Positions 1 through 11,700 of a stretch of 64,000 bases of DNA are shown here, piece after piece. Within the stretch, counting starts at the first letter, position 1. Every line of letters begins with the position of its first letter. The position numbers and the translations under genes are program-made. The stretch is from NCBI GenBank assembly GCA_013396915.1, contig VWZL01001366.1:186001-250000 (forward strand), given 5' to 3'. This DNA comes from Stercorarius parasiticus. Taxonomy: Eukaryota > Chordata > Aves > Charadriiformes > Stercorariidae. Under the pieces are notes generated by a model. The model was not told the DNA's origin, did not search any database, and worked only from the letters and a program-made list of their open reading frames with translations.

Positions 1-1129
1 TTTAAATAGGGAAAGGGAAAAACAGGGGAAAATGCTAAGTTAAGCTTTGATTATCTGAAAGGTAGGGCAGCAGAGCAAGTGTGAGTTCCTATTTTGAGGA
101 TGTATAAGGGTTAATGATTAGAAGAGTGGAATCAGGAAAGACCTTAAGCCCAGATCTATGACAGTGGTAATTGAGCTGATTGATTACGACATCTCGTTTC
201 AGACGACTATTGATTTAATCTAGTCTGCAGTCCCATTGGCCCCAGAGGTGCTCCCGAGTGAGGCTCAGCACTTGAACCTGGGTACTCTTCCCTACTCGCC
301 GTCTGGATATAAATTTCCAGAATCCGCAGCCATTTATAGTTTTCACTCATCTTTATGCTTTTATTCAAAAGCTTCTGATTTCAGCAGTCTAATGTTTTTA
401 ACCATTGAGGGGGCAGACGCGGGGAAAACAAGATGGCACAGACTGAAAAGGGAGGGTTTTGTTCTTTTTTTTAAGAAAAAAAAAGGCAAGACAGAGAGCT
501 GGGGCTATGTGGCTAGTATTTGCATCTGTTGTTTCTGATTCGCAGAGCTAGCAAAGGCTGCTTTTGGAGGCAGTCCGCAAAGCCGGGCTATCAGTAGGCA
601 GTTTGCTGTACGCGCACGTTCAATTATTAAAATAGTAGACTTTTTTTTCTGTCTGATAGCCATAGCGAGGTCATGACATTAATTTATCCAGGGTATTGTG
701 GGTAACTATACAGAAAAAAAGCATAAAGGGCACAGATGCTGGAGCAGCAAAAAATGGATGGGTCTGAGCAAAAGGAGATTAAGAGGCGATGACCAATCTA
801 ATGTACGTATAGCAGTAAGAAGCCGGCATCCGTCACAGACTATTGATGGCAATAAGTATTTTAAGCCATGCTGTGCATGTGTTTGTTTTTGTTTTTTTTT
901 AATACCTCAGTAAATGCTAAACTGAATGCTGTAATCCTGTATTTTTTCAGTTTCCCAAATCTGATTTCGGTCTTGTTTTTGTTGTCTCATGCTTGGCGTT
1001 CTCCGCTCACTCTCTGTCTCTGTCTGTGGGTGTGTGTCTGTCTCCGTCTCTCCCTTTCTCCGAGATTACAAACTTAACTGTTTCCTAATTGTCTACTTTC
1101 CTCCGTCATTTACCTAAGAAATTAATTAC

Positions 1130-1520
1130 CATCACGAGGACTGGTCATAAGCACGTACAAGCTGTGTTTAGGGCGTGTACCCCGGCGTTTCGGCTTCCTT
1201 TCTTTACTTGGGGGCTGCGCGGTGTTTTCTTTTGGACCTTTCCCGCGAGCGGATGCCCTTCACATTCGTTGCTGCCGTTAAGGTTGCCAAATGGCTACCT
1301 GAGCCGGGGCTGCAGTGTAGCACTGCATCCTGGGACCTGCCTGCCCGGCTACGCTGAGAGTTTCTACGGCACCAGGCAGCTTTGAGAATTGGCTGGCGAA
1401 TTGCGTATCACCTGTGTGTGTGTGTGTGTGTCCCCCTCCTCCGGTAAATAATTTTTATACCGCAAATCGCAGCGGTGTGGTGGTGTCTGGAAAAATAATT
1501 CCCAAATACTGTTGGCGTAA
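1130..1520. promoter_or_regulatory. CpG-bearing patch
   Basis: CpG dinucleotides are much denser here than in the flanks: about 25 within roughly 390 bases, for example around 1177-1192, 1218-1252 and 1466-1475. Most of the window is CpG-poor, as expected for methylated vertebrate DNA. Patches that keep CpG are often unmethylated promoters or enhancers. No TATA box, exon or splice donor can be tied to it, so a weak island or shore is the most that can be said. Confidence 0.3.
1413..1431. repeat. (TG)n microsatellite
   Basis: An uninterrupted run of about nine TG dinucleotides sits inside the CpG-bearing patch. It is a simple sequence repeat and likely length-polymorphic. Confidence 0.9.
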
Positions 1521-2827
1521 AAAGGGAAAAGCCGAAAGATTGTCAACAGCCTAAGTCATTAAAGTCCCTTGCCTTAAGAACAAAGGAACAAGGTAAAAAT
1601 GCACACGATAATTATGCTCTGTGGATTTTCATAGCCTGTCAGACAACTTGTGCCTGTGTTTCAGTTAACAGCCTTTGTGCTTTGTTTTGTGTTGTGTATT
1701 TTATGTACGTGTCTTGAGTCTCTGTGTGTGTGTGCATTCGGTGTACGTGTCTGTGCGCAGGCTGCTCTACCAACACGGAGCAAATGCCATACACTTAAAT
1801 ACACAAGCATAGCTCAAACATGCATTTTCAGTACTCGGTGTGGTGGTGCGGGTGTATTGCCATTGTTCTCTCGCAGTGCTCCCTCTGACGCAAGCAGCTT
1901 CTATTTTTTATTTTATTTTTTTTAGTTAAGTCTAAAAGAAAAAAAAAAAAAGGAAGAAAAAGAAATTACTTAGTCCGGTTAAATACCGATTGAAGTCCAG
2001 AAACTCACCATTTCAGCACAGTGAATGGTGATTCAGACCCTGGCAGTGTTTTGGCTATGAGACAATTCCTACTTATAAAAAGCACAATGAGTAGGGGGAA
2101 AAGAAAAAGATAGCATTAATTTTGAGGAAGATTAATATTAGTCTTTTTAATGTTCATTATTTTCTGAAGAAATGAATCCTTGTAGCTTTTGAGAGCCAGA
2201 GTGTCCTTCCCCCTGGTATTTATTCGAGCAAAGGAAAAAATGAAGAAGGCGTAGAATAAACTCCTAAGACTGTTCAAGAATTACTGGCATTATTTCTCTC
2301 TACATCACGTGTGAGCCTGGGTTGCCTGCTATTCCTGAGGCAGAGGATCGAGGATGAAAGTCTGTGTGTCAGAGCCTGTTTTCACAACTGCATTTGGAGA
2401 TCTGTCTTATTGATTAGGAAAAAAAGGGGGTGGGAATAGGAGTGTGAGGTGAGGGGAGGACCGACTGACTACTGGCTTATTGCAGCTCAAGACATTTTCT
2501 TCCGGAAAGATGTCAAACAACTGAGACACAGCAACAGAGGAAGTAGAAAGGTGGAAAAATAAGAAGAGGGGACCCTTTGGAAGAAATGAAGGCATTCCTT
2601 ATGAGAGCCTTGAGGCTTTTTTTTTTTTTTTTTGCTTCTAACATCTGACCCACAAGGGCTAGAGTGACAGCGTCATGCAAATGCTGCAGTCCAGCAGGTC
2701 TGAGAGAGGGTGGATGCTAGAGAGTGAGTTAATGTTAATGATGAGTGCAGTGAAAATACCAGCCGATACCACCCCCTCCACACACAACTGCTCTGAGTCA
2801 GCATCCGCTGCTTTGCCTTGCCTTTTT

Positions 2828-2930
2828 GTGCGTGTGTGTGTGTGTATGTGCGCGCGCATGGGTATATGTGTGTGTGTGTGTGTGTGCGTGCGTGTGCGTG
2901 TGTGCTCTAGTGACTGTGTGTGTGTGCATG
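2828..2930. repeat. Compound TG/CG alternating microsatellite
   Basis: About 100 bases of alternating purine-pyrimidine sequence, mostly TG with CG blocks (CGCGCGC at about 2851-2857) and short interruptions. Strictly alternating TG/CG tracts are classical Z-DNA-forming sequence. The open frames across it on both strands, rich in V and C or in T and H, are products of the repeat and not genes. Confidence 0.9.
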
Positions 2931-3381
2931 GAAGGTAAAGCCAGTCAGTCAGTGAGAAGCAAAGGTACGTTTGAGAGCAACTAAAATCTGACTGATTTCC
3001 ATCTTCAGAGCATCAGATGTATTCCCTAAAGAGGATGGGTCTATGCGATGGGGGTGGTATAATTATGTTAATGTCATATTTATAGAGGGGAGAGATTTTT
3101 CATTCTAATTATTGATTTGAAAGCTGTGGTCAAAATTGTTTGTTAAATCATGATCAGCTTTAAAAAAAGAAATTGAATGAAATCTAGGGACTGCTATACA
3201 TATATATCTATCTCTCATATATATATTTTGTTTCGTTTAACTATTTTGTGTCTGAGGCATAACTGATTGAATGGTGCACAGTGACAAAGAAACGGCTCTT
3301 ATATAATGTTGCATTATATCATCAGCTGAAATAATATTTTAAATAATCCAAATGTTCTGAAATCTGAAGTGTCATTCTGGA

Positions 3382-3415
3382 GGGGAGGGTGAAGGGCAGG
3401 GGTGGGGGTGGGGGG
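3382..3415 (+). repeat. G-rich tract with G-quadruplex potential
   Basis: At least five runs of three to six guanines, separated by 1-4 bases, lie within 34 bases on the plus strand. This satisfies the usual four-run rule for an intramolecular G-quadruplex. No adjacent gene is recognised, so no role can be assigned. Confidence 0.7.
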
Positions 3416-4468
3416 CACGGGCAAATCTTTTCTTCAGCAGAACGCTCTGTACAGCTTTCTTGTAAATGGATGATTCACCTGTTCGACCAGCAGAGATTCT
3501 AATTCTTCCCCCCCCTTCTCTTTTTTTCCTTTTTAAAGCTGAACGGCTTCCTGAAGAGCACTGAGTTTTCTATGCCAGATTCTGCTCCAGTGGCTAGGAC
3601 CTTTATGGCTGCTGTTTCTTTTGCTCTGGGCTCTGATGGAGGAAAAAAAAAAAAAAAAAGCCACGGTGGATCCCGTCCCTAAAGTAGAAATTTTCTTTTT
3701 CGTTCTGCAAACAAGGCTAAAGATCGGAGGAGAACGAATGCGAAAGTAATTCGGGATTGTGGTCGTGCCATTAAAAGTGTTCGGCTTCAGAACGAAATTA
3801 TTCGGGAAACCCGAGCATTTCTTCTCACTGTATCGACAGTATTTGAAAGTTGTGTGTGCTTTGAGTAATCTGGTTCAAGTGACAACAATCTCTGCATGTC
3901 AATGTTTCCTACAGCTTATGGAGCGAAAGCTAGCTTTGCCATTGGAAAGGAAGAAGCTTTTGCTAGCAGTCTGTAGAAGGATTAAATGTTGAACGTGGGG
4001 AAGAGGCAAAAAGTGAATACACGCCCAAAGGTTATCCTTGCATCGTGAATGGGTTTAAAGTACTCCTCTGTAACCCAGGGCCCACCTGAACAGTAGGACT
4101 AAAAGTATAATGGGGAAATATTTCAATTAGAAACCCCTTAACAAGCATTTAATCCTTCTTTCAGGCATTAAGGGAGATAGAACAAAATTGTTACTGTACA
4201 AATCTGCTGGAAGCAGATTTTAACCCATTTGTAGACGCTTCCCTCTGATGCATTATAATATGCCTGCTTGCAAGACGAGGCAGTGAAGATTTTTTTCCTG
4301 TGTTCTTTGTTTTTCCTTCTCAAAAGTTAAGGACCATACTCTAAGAAAAGTCTGTTCAGTCAGCTGATACATTGTTTGAATGTATGTATATGTCTTGCCT
4401 GCTTATTTGATCTTTTCTGCCCCCTACTTGAAACTGTGGTTTGTTTATCTGGGGGGAAGGAGGGTTGT

Positions 4469-4485
4469 NNNNNNNNNNNNNNNNN
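4469..4485. other. Assembly gap (17 N)
   Basis: Seventeen undetermined bases lie between two G-rich, low-complexity flanks (GGGGGG before, GGGGGGG after), followed by T/G-rich sequence to about 4540. The flanks suggest a sequencing dropout in a G-rich simple repeat. Open frames crossing the gap contain unknown residues and are meaningless. Confidence 0.97.
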
Positions 4486-5107
4486 TGTGGGGGGGGTATT
4501 TTGTTTTTTGGGGTTGTTTTGGTTTTGTGTTTTTTTTTGTTAACAATAACGGTGAAAGTTTTACTAACAGCGAGTATGACTACTAAGCAATTCAGTTTAT
4601 TGGAAGACGAATTCTACTGGATCATATCAGACTTTTCCTAGTCCCTGAGACCCTAACTTGTGAGGTTTTTTAGCAACAATCACAAGTCAGGCTCTTGGGA
4701 CCTAGGCGGAGGGGAACCAGCAGCTTTGGACTGTGATTGTTTCTCTGCAGAATTTAGAGAACCAAAGGAGCTTTCCTTGTCTGGAAGGGAAAAAAGGAAA
4801 ATATACCTATTTCAAATGTTAAGCAACAGAACTGTTCCTAAAAGAAAAAAAAAAAAAAGCAAACTGTTATCCATTGTGCAACATTAGGATGTTACATATT
4901 TGTATGTTTAGAAAACTGGACTAGATGCCATGCAACATTTAGAATTAAAATTTAAACTGAATGCCAGCTTGCATCTCCAAAAAAACCCCACAACAGACAA
5001 CTGAAAACAGATACCAAAATATACAAAAAGCTTTCAACCATATTGTTATTATTATTATTTTTTTTACTACTACAGACAATTCTGATAGATAGTTACTGCG
5101 AAGTATA

Positions 5108-5134
5108 TTACAATACCATATAAATGTATTGTAA
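5108..5134. repeat. Perfect inverted repeat, 9-bp arms
   Basis: TTACAATAC at 5108-5116 is the exact reverse complement of GTATTGTAA at 5126-5134, with a 9-bp AT-rich spacer. Each arm holds an ACAAT/ATTGT core, the kind of sequence bound by SOX HMG domains. The spacing is wider than the compact dimer sites known for SOXE factors, so a binding role is only a possibility. Confidence 0.5.
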
Positions 5135-6290
5135 CAGCATTAATTAACTTTTAAAACATAAAGCATAAAGACTGATGTTTGAGGCCTAGAAAACATTCAT
5201 TCTATTGTTGTTTGAATAATGATTTCAGTCCACAGGAAAACTGTTGCTTAGCTTTTCCTGTAACATGGGACAAAGATTATTCTGTAGTTAGTTGCCATCA
5301 TTTTTCTTTGTCTAAGTGAGAACACAATATGGCATTTAAAATATTCTCTCATTTAATTGACATTTTAATCTGATAGAGAATAATGGTGTAAAAATCGTAC
5401 TGCAGCATTAAAATAACTTTGCACGCAGAATCACATTTCTTGTACCTGAGCCGGCAATACTCTAAGCACCGGACTCAACTTCTAGCCTCTCCATCACAAA
5501 AAAACAAGGGAAAAACCAGTGAGCTCTAGGTTGTCCCTCATGTGTTAAGTACTTCACTGACTTTGCGTAAGAAGATTCACAAGCACACAAGTTATGCAGC
5601 ACTGTTCATTAGTCTTGAACTTCTGATCTGCAACACATAATTTGATTTGTATTTCTTAGGATTTTATAGGTGGGTTAGTCCTGAGTCATTTTTCTCTGTT
5701 GCCTGTGTCTAACCCAAGATGCTGCAGGACCTTGTTGATGCATCAGACTTCACTGAGACAAAGGCTTCACACAGATCAGGCATCTAAACTATTTGTTCAT
5801 TTCAGAAGCGGTATTTTGGCTGCAGTATATTTTTTCCACTTGTGTGGGAGGAATTGTGTTTTATTGTAAACATCAACACTATTGTTAAAATAAATTGTTC
5901 TTATCTGTTAGTATAATACTTTTTCTTGTCTTGTTTTCTTAAGAGACAGAAACTATGCGCTGTACATAGTTTTCAAGTTGCTCAAGATACAATTAGTCTT
6001 TAAATAGTCATAAAAATATTGCCTTAGCAATTTCAATGATGATACAAATATGCAATTCTTTTTTTTTGTAAACTGTCAATCCCACATGCTAAGAACACTC
6101 AAAAGAGCTACTTGCAAACATTCAGACACTGAGGCATTTTTTTAACACAGGCATGTTATTCAACATTGACTTCTATTTCAGTAATATTAGAAAAGTAGAT
6201 CTGAATCTGCATTGAAAAGATGACGGTACCCAGCTAGGTGTTGCACTCATGAAGCACTTCAGTAGCAAGTGGCACGTATTATGTTCAATA

Positions 6291-6338
6291 GTTTTCAGTA
6301 CTGAAAACAGTCTATTTAAGATACTGTTCAAGTGAACA
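6291..6338. repeat. Perfect 18-bp palindrome beside a second inverted repeat
   Basis: GTTTTCAGTACTGAAAAC at 6291-6308 is a perfect palindrome with no spacer. Seventeen bases on, TGTTCA and TGAACA (6325-6330 and 6333-6338) form another perfect inverted pair with a 2-bp spacer. The second pair resembles steroid-receptor half-sites but in the wrong arrangement (everted, 2-bp spacing) for a standard response element. No gene is adjacent. Confidence 0.5.
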
Positions 6339-7559
6339 GGTATTCTGGTCATTCAAGCTATGTAATGAGATAAAGCTGTATTGTGTGTAGGTATATACAT
6401 GTCAATATACAATTTAAATTAGGCATAGTATTTATCAAAATAAAAATCCTTATGGATTTAGTCAAATATGCGATGCGCACATCTGCACGTATGAAAGACT
6501 TTCATTGCGTTTATTTTTGAATCAGCAAAATTTACTTGAATGTGGATGGTTCACATTCAGCACTCTGAATGCAGTTTGCATTTAATACTGTATGTACAAT
6601 GGAGGCGAAACTGTACTGTGAAGCGTCTGTCTCTGTCAGGCGGAAGATTTCAAGTATGCTCTGCTCTGCAGCGAGAGGGAGAGGAAAATGAATCATTAGA
6701 AAGCCCTACCTGGCTTATTTGGTGCTACAGCAAAAGCCGTAAATATGCAGTACTGCCTCTGCATCACTGCTTGAATTGGGGTAACTCCAGTGGCTCTTCT
6801 CTTGCCCATTGTACTCACTGCTGCCCCTTGCCATAGACATGAAAAAGTTGGTATGTTGCCTGCCTTTTTCCCTCCTCCCTCTTCTTCCCCAGTTTCAACA
6901 CAGCAAAAGCAACCTTTGGTACACATTGAACTCCTTGTGGTGGGGCAGAGGTGGATGGACGGGAGGGAGAATCCCGATCTTCACTCGGGCAGAATTCCCA
7001 CCAGGATCAACGAGGTGTTTCCCTGTCCTGGGACTACGTGACAATGCCTGCAGACACCATGCAGAAAGTGGTCTTATTTACACTTTGACAGTATATGAAA
7101 GCTGTCTCTATTAGCACAAATAAATAGAAAGCATCATCTTCGATATGCTATGCTTAGATGTACCTACAGAATTTCAATATATTCTCATCGCTATATGCCT
7201 TCATGTTGTTTCAGTCCAAAATGCTTTTAAATGCTATTTAATACGTGATTTTGGAGTAATCAGCTTGTGCTACAACAAAAACAAAAACCCAAAACACGAG
7301 CTCTTGCAAAGGGGGAGGAAGAGAGAGAGAGAGAGGAGTGAAAATGATGCGTGGTGCATACAAAAAAGGAATGATATTAACAATTCGATGAATTCCTAGT
7401 TGGTAGACCAGACTGAGCCAGACGCATATATTAACGGCTGTCTGCTGCTGATGTGAGCCTGCTCAATGCGGTGGAAATGAAGGATCACCTAGTCTCTGAC
7501 ACCAGCTTATTTGTACGTTTTAATTTTAAAAAGGAAAATCACTGTTTTACATAAACATC

Positions 7560-8340
7560 CTAACCCCTGCATGATTTTCTTTCTTTTTTCCTCCCTCATA
7601 TTGTTTGCTAATTTACTGTCAACTTAAAGTGCTGTTTAGCTACAGCCCAACAAAACATCAGTCAAAAAAGCAGAGGGAAGTATTAGCTTCTCTTTTGTCT
7701 GCCATGTACAATTGGGTTATTATTATGATAATCGTCTACTTTAATTTTTAGTCTTCATGGGAGATGCAACAATTTTCCGTAGCTTCATTTTTGAAGCATT
7801 TTAAGTTTCAACAAGATACCATTTCATTTTAAACCTACCCCCCCAAAAATTCTTACAGCTCAAGCTGGGGTGATTCGATCAATTCTTTTCATTAACCTGA
7901 AAGTCTTTAGCATCTAAATATGATATTACATATATGGGACAGGATTTCTTTTCAAACCATATAAACACTAGGATCCATTAATACAATGCCGAAGACTGAT
8001 ACATGAATCAGGGGAATTCCAATCCAAGTTAATTACCGTTGGAATTAGAGGAAAGAATATTTTACTCAAAGTTGTATAACAAGAATCTACAATTATCACA
8101 TTTCAGGGCATTGCTCTATTCATTTGATGAAAAACGTCAATGAAGTTTAACAGAAGATGTTATGCATTTCCATGGGTAATGAAAATCGGCACATTCACGA
8201 TTAGCTAACACAACATTTTCAGTGTGTTAATATGCAGTGCAGCAAAAATTTCTGTAGGCAGTAAATGTAGCCATCATTTTGATTTGCCCATATGATGATT
8301 ATGCTCAGTTCCTGACTGGGTACTTAATTTCACACTGAAA
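7560..8340. promoter_or_regulatory. Enhancer-like, possibly conserved noncoding block
   Basis: Complex, non-repetitive AT-rich sequence packed with homeodomain-type ATTA/TAAT cores, ACAAT cores (SOX type) and CATATG/ATGCAT-like words, with no open frame and no simple repeat. This texture is typical of conserved vertebrate developmental enhancers. I have no alignment, so conservation is inferred from appearance and not shown. Confidence 0.25.
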
Positions 8341-8376
8341 AGCAGTCATCTCCTCTTAGGAACTGGCTGTAGCCCA

Positions 8377-8420
8377 CAAAAAAAAAAACAGAAAAAAAAA
8401 AAAAAAGAAAAAAAGAAAAG
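8377..8420 (+). repeat. A-rich simple tract
   Basis: A nearly pure run of adenines with scattered G and one C. It could be a degenerate poly-A tail of a retroposed sequence, but nothing upstream looks like a processed transcript or SINE, so a simple A-rich tract is the safer reading. Confidence 0.75.
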
Positions 8421-8628
8421 CAAGACTGGCTGCTGCCTGAGGTCTATAGCTAGCTAGGTAGTCAGATAGATACGTGTAATAGAAAAAAAAATATCTGGGA
8501 TCCTATAAAAGTGCCATCTGAAACTGTATTGCTCAATTAAAAGTAGATTTATTTTGTTATGTTCATTTAGAGTATTTTTGTCCAAACAATGTGTCTGAGA
8601 CTTTCATCACCTTGTTAAATTTTTTCAG

Positions 8629-8715
8629 TTTTTGATGATTACGATAGGCATCTTCAGAGTTTGTTGGATGCTGCATCGTTCCATTCCTTGGCAACACTAG
8701 AGTTACTCTTGCCTG
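8629..8715 (+). other. Candidate 87-bp exon (weak)
   Basis: A T-rich tract ending in TTTTTTCAG at 8620-8628 looks like a good splice acceptor, and GTGAGT at 8716-8721 is a consensus splice donor. The 87 bases between are a multiple of three and stay open in one of three frames (two leading bases, then a peptide starting FDDYDRHLQS). The other two frames are closed. I do not recognise the peptide, and an 87-base stretch stays open by chance fairly often. No neighbouring exon was found, so this is at best a candidate alternative or noncoding-transcript exon. Confidence 0.15.
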
Positions 8716-8721
8716 GTGAGT

Positions 8722-11700
8722 TATATTCTGACCAAAATATAGCTATGTTAATTTGTGTGCAAAGCTATGTTTTACTTGCAGTGCCTGAGTATCAACAAGT
8801 GGATGGACTGTGGAATTCTTAGAGAGTAAGTGAACACAAGATTATTAAGATCAACACTGACAAAACTATTTCATATTTATAAATATCTTTAACCTATTAA
8901 GTAGGATTTAAAATTAATCACAGAATCACCCAGGTGTTTATAGACTAAAGTTTGTCTGGTAGGCTTTCAGGATTGCAGTCTTTACTCCTGTTCCTGCTTA
9001 TTTAGGAGTTAAGGATTAGTCGTAATTGTACTCTAAACTAGATACTGTAATGATAGTTTGAACAATATGCCTATCCTATAGGGAAAAAGGCAGATAATAC
9101 TCTGTACTTCTACTTGTTAGCTGTTACAATGGGGCTGTGATTCTCTACAAGCGGCATATTCATCTATTTAAATGGCCAAGCAAATCAACAAGATCGTGCT
9201 GAGTAGTTTAGAGCTGGCAATTTTGGTTTTGGTTTTGGGTGGTTTTCTTCCAGCACCCCCACCCCCACCCCGCAACTTCTTTTCTTGGATGTGTGCGTGT
9301 CATGCATGGGAAGGTATGAAGAAAAAACAGCTATTGAGCAGAGACACGTCCCACCCCTTTAATTAAGCTTTTCCTGAACTATGTAAAAACACTGGCAATG
9401 GGGAAATCTCATTTGTGGTTGTTTTTTTTTTTATTTTATTTTAACAGATTCCTAAGTATTATATTAAGATACCTTGGTGATGAAATACATACGAAAATAG
9501 TTGCACTAGTAAGTCACTGGATACTGAAAGGGTTGGATGGCATCGGCACAGAGCCAACTGGAAGATTTTTTTTTTTTTTCATTTAATTCCTTTCACCTAG
9601 TAGTCTCCCTAAGCATTAGGCAGAACCCAGTATGTGGCTAAGTTATTGCTCTAGCGTTCATCACACAAAAAGCACAGTCTTAGCATTTGTAAATTTTCTT
9701 CAGGGAGGTTTCTAATCTAGACAGCATTTGCGTTTGGGGATTACACCACAGTCTGTTCCCCACCACCTCCCCCTCTAACATGTAGTCCTTTCAACTTCTT
9801 CAAAGAAGTGGGGAAAAGTAGGTTCTTTTATTAATAGCAGAAAACAAACCGACTGCTGGACTTCCGTGGCGGAGCTCACATAATGCGGCAGGGTGGGAAC
9901 TGTAACAAAGAATGCTTGAATGCACTAAACGTATAGTGAAACCCCATTTACATTCACTGATGGAGCTTAAAGTACAATAAGTGAGAAGTTTAAAGTAGAA
10001 ATAAGCAGGGCCATGAAAAGACTTCAGTGAAGGTAGATACTTCTTGAAAAGTTTAGCACCGGATTTAATTTCAAACTCAAGTCTTTCCTAGCAGAATGCA
10101 TTTCTTCATAATACATCCCCTTTACTCATCAGATGAAGGTAAATCAGATGAAGAGACTGTCTTCAATGCATAAAGAAGTAGATTCAGTTTATCCGATTTA
10201 TACACTGATTTTCATACAAGTGAGACAGTTAGCAGTGGAAAAGTCTTCATGGTTCACCGTCTGTTCCTCTGCGCTCTGTCTCCTCTGCAAACTGCCTTTG
10301 ATGTGAAAGAAACAACTTTTTGCCTAGAAATAAGTTTGATTGTGGGACCCTCCCATGATTTCTAGTTTTCTCAGCTTCTAAAATTTGTGTGTGCATGTTG
10401 GTATAGGTACGCCGGAGAATCAGGCAAGTTAGTTGCTTTTTTTGTGCTAAAGGTTATTCTGTGAAATAGGATCACAGTATTACTATTGAGTAGCTGTCAC
10501 CTTCTCTTCTCTTCCACCGTGGTAGTCTTCTCTTTGCTGCAGCCCTTTCCACGGCCCCACTGTAAGGCCCTACAAGATGCCAGCTTCATTCTCCGAAGAG
10601 TTTAAATTAGCCTTGCTCCCACTTTTTTGCCTGTGTCTCCATTGTGGTTCTTCATCCCCAACATGAAGGGCAGATAAATTGTCCCTACCTGTAGCTTTTT
10701 GCAGAGCCTGCATCCCCTCCCTCAGCCCTGTTCTGAAACCACCAGTTGTCAGATGTTACGTATTAGTTTGCTGGTTGCAGTTTTCCAGATAAAGCTCTTC
10801 TTCTTCTTCATTTTTCTCCAAAGAATGGCACGGTAGCCCAGATCGCCGCACAGTCAGAACAGAGGATCATTTGTGGAACAACAGATTTAATATCTGTGAT
10901 TTGGGAAGGGGGGGTGGGTATGGAACAACATCCTGCTGGACTCTTTGGCAGAGGTAGTTTCAGCCAGTGACGTGCATGAAATATTTGCGACCAGCGCTTA
11001 GTCAGATTCACATTTCCAGAAGTTTTGAGGGTTGGTCCTTGTCCTCGAGGAGCCTAGTTCTGCTTCAGGCATAGAGCAGGCAGGCAGTTCTGCTCCACAG
11101 GCCCTCAGAGTGGGCTCTCGGTGCCTGATCCAGGCACAGCACCGGCCCTGCACAGCACCTCGCCCTCCGTATCCCTGCGGGGCCCTCACGGCCCGGCCAT
11201 CAGCTTTCAGCAAGCCCGGGGTGTGAAATGGCAGGTGCAGCCATTTTGTGGTGGGTTTTACAGCTTTTCGCTGCAAGTGGAGGGTTCATCTCTTTGCTGG
11301 GAAGATTTCTCACAAGATTGAGGGTACGCAGTGCTTATAGCTCCTGCTCATGTATTTATATACACACACTGGGGTATCCAGGGAGTTAGATTTACTGTTG
11401 GATTTTAAATAAACCTCGGAGACTGTGCTTTTCTGGTGTTTATTAGGTCAGCATGTTATTTTGGATATTAATTCTCAAACTTATGCCTCTTTCTGAAATA
11501 GATGATTATGGTCAAAATATTGAGTCGTCGGGGCACCCAGTTCTAAAACAATGGCTGGATGTTTAAAAGTGAAACAGGTTACCAATGCACTGCTGGAAAC
11601 CTCTCCCGACTGAGTCAGAGGGTTAGATTTCTTGTGGGTGTTGCCGGTATCTGAGTATTGAGCTTTGGTAGGCTTTTTATGAGTTAATAAATTCCAAAGG

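Larger units (their letters stand above)
1..4468. other. Noncoding stretch upstream of the assembly gap
   Basis: No coding exon is recognised here. The stretch mixes AT-rich DNA, poly-A and poly-T runs (for example near 1938-1952, 2618-2633 and 3642-3658), TG-type microsatellites and a CpG-bearing patch, which are listed separately. Open frames of 60-100 codons occur on both strands, but they have low-complexity or repeat-derived composition (long F, C and V runs from T-rich and TG DNA) and no family motif. The CpG content suggests possible closeness to a regulatory region or promoter. That is inference only. Confidence 0.6.
4486..8628. other. AT-rich noncoding stretch
   Basis: No gene is recognised. 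The stretch is AT-rich, with short tandem ATT near 5045-5060 and a GA-rich simple run near 7316-7336. The two small inverted repeats and the enhancer-like block are listed separately. Open frames at 6540-7114 overlap on both strands and carry no recognisable domain. Confidence 0.6.

Noticed and set aside
3425..3460. REST/RE1-like TTCAGCAGAAC segment
   Set aside because: Only the left half resembles the RE1 consensus. The GGACAG right half is absent at the proper spacing.
4380..4641. Two plus-strand open frames crossing the assembly gap
   Set aside because: They contain unknown residues from the N run, and the surrounding T/G-rich low-complexity DNA yields F/G/V-rich nonsense.
8377..8420. A-rich tract as the tail of a processed pseudogene
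   Set aside because: The DNA upstream has no open frame, SINE or mRNA-like feature, and no flanking target duplication was seen.
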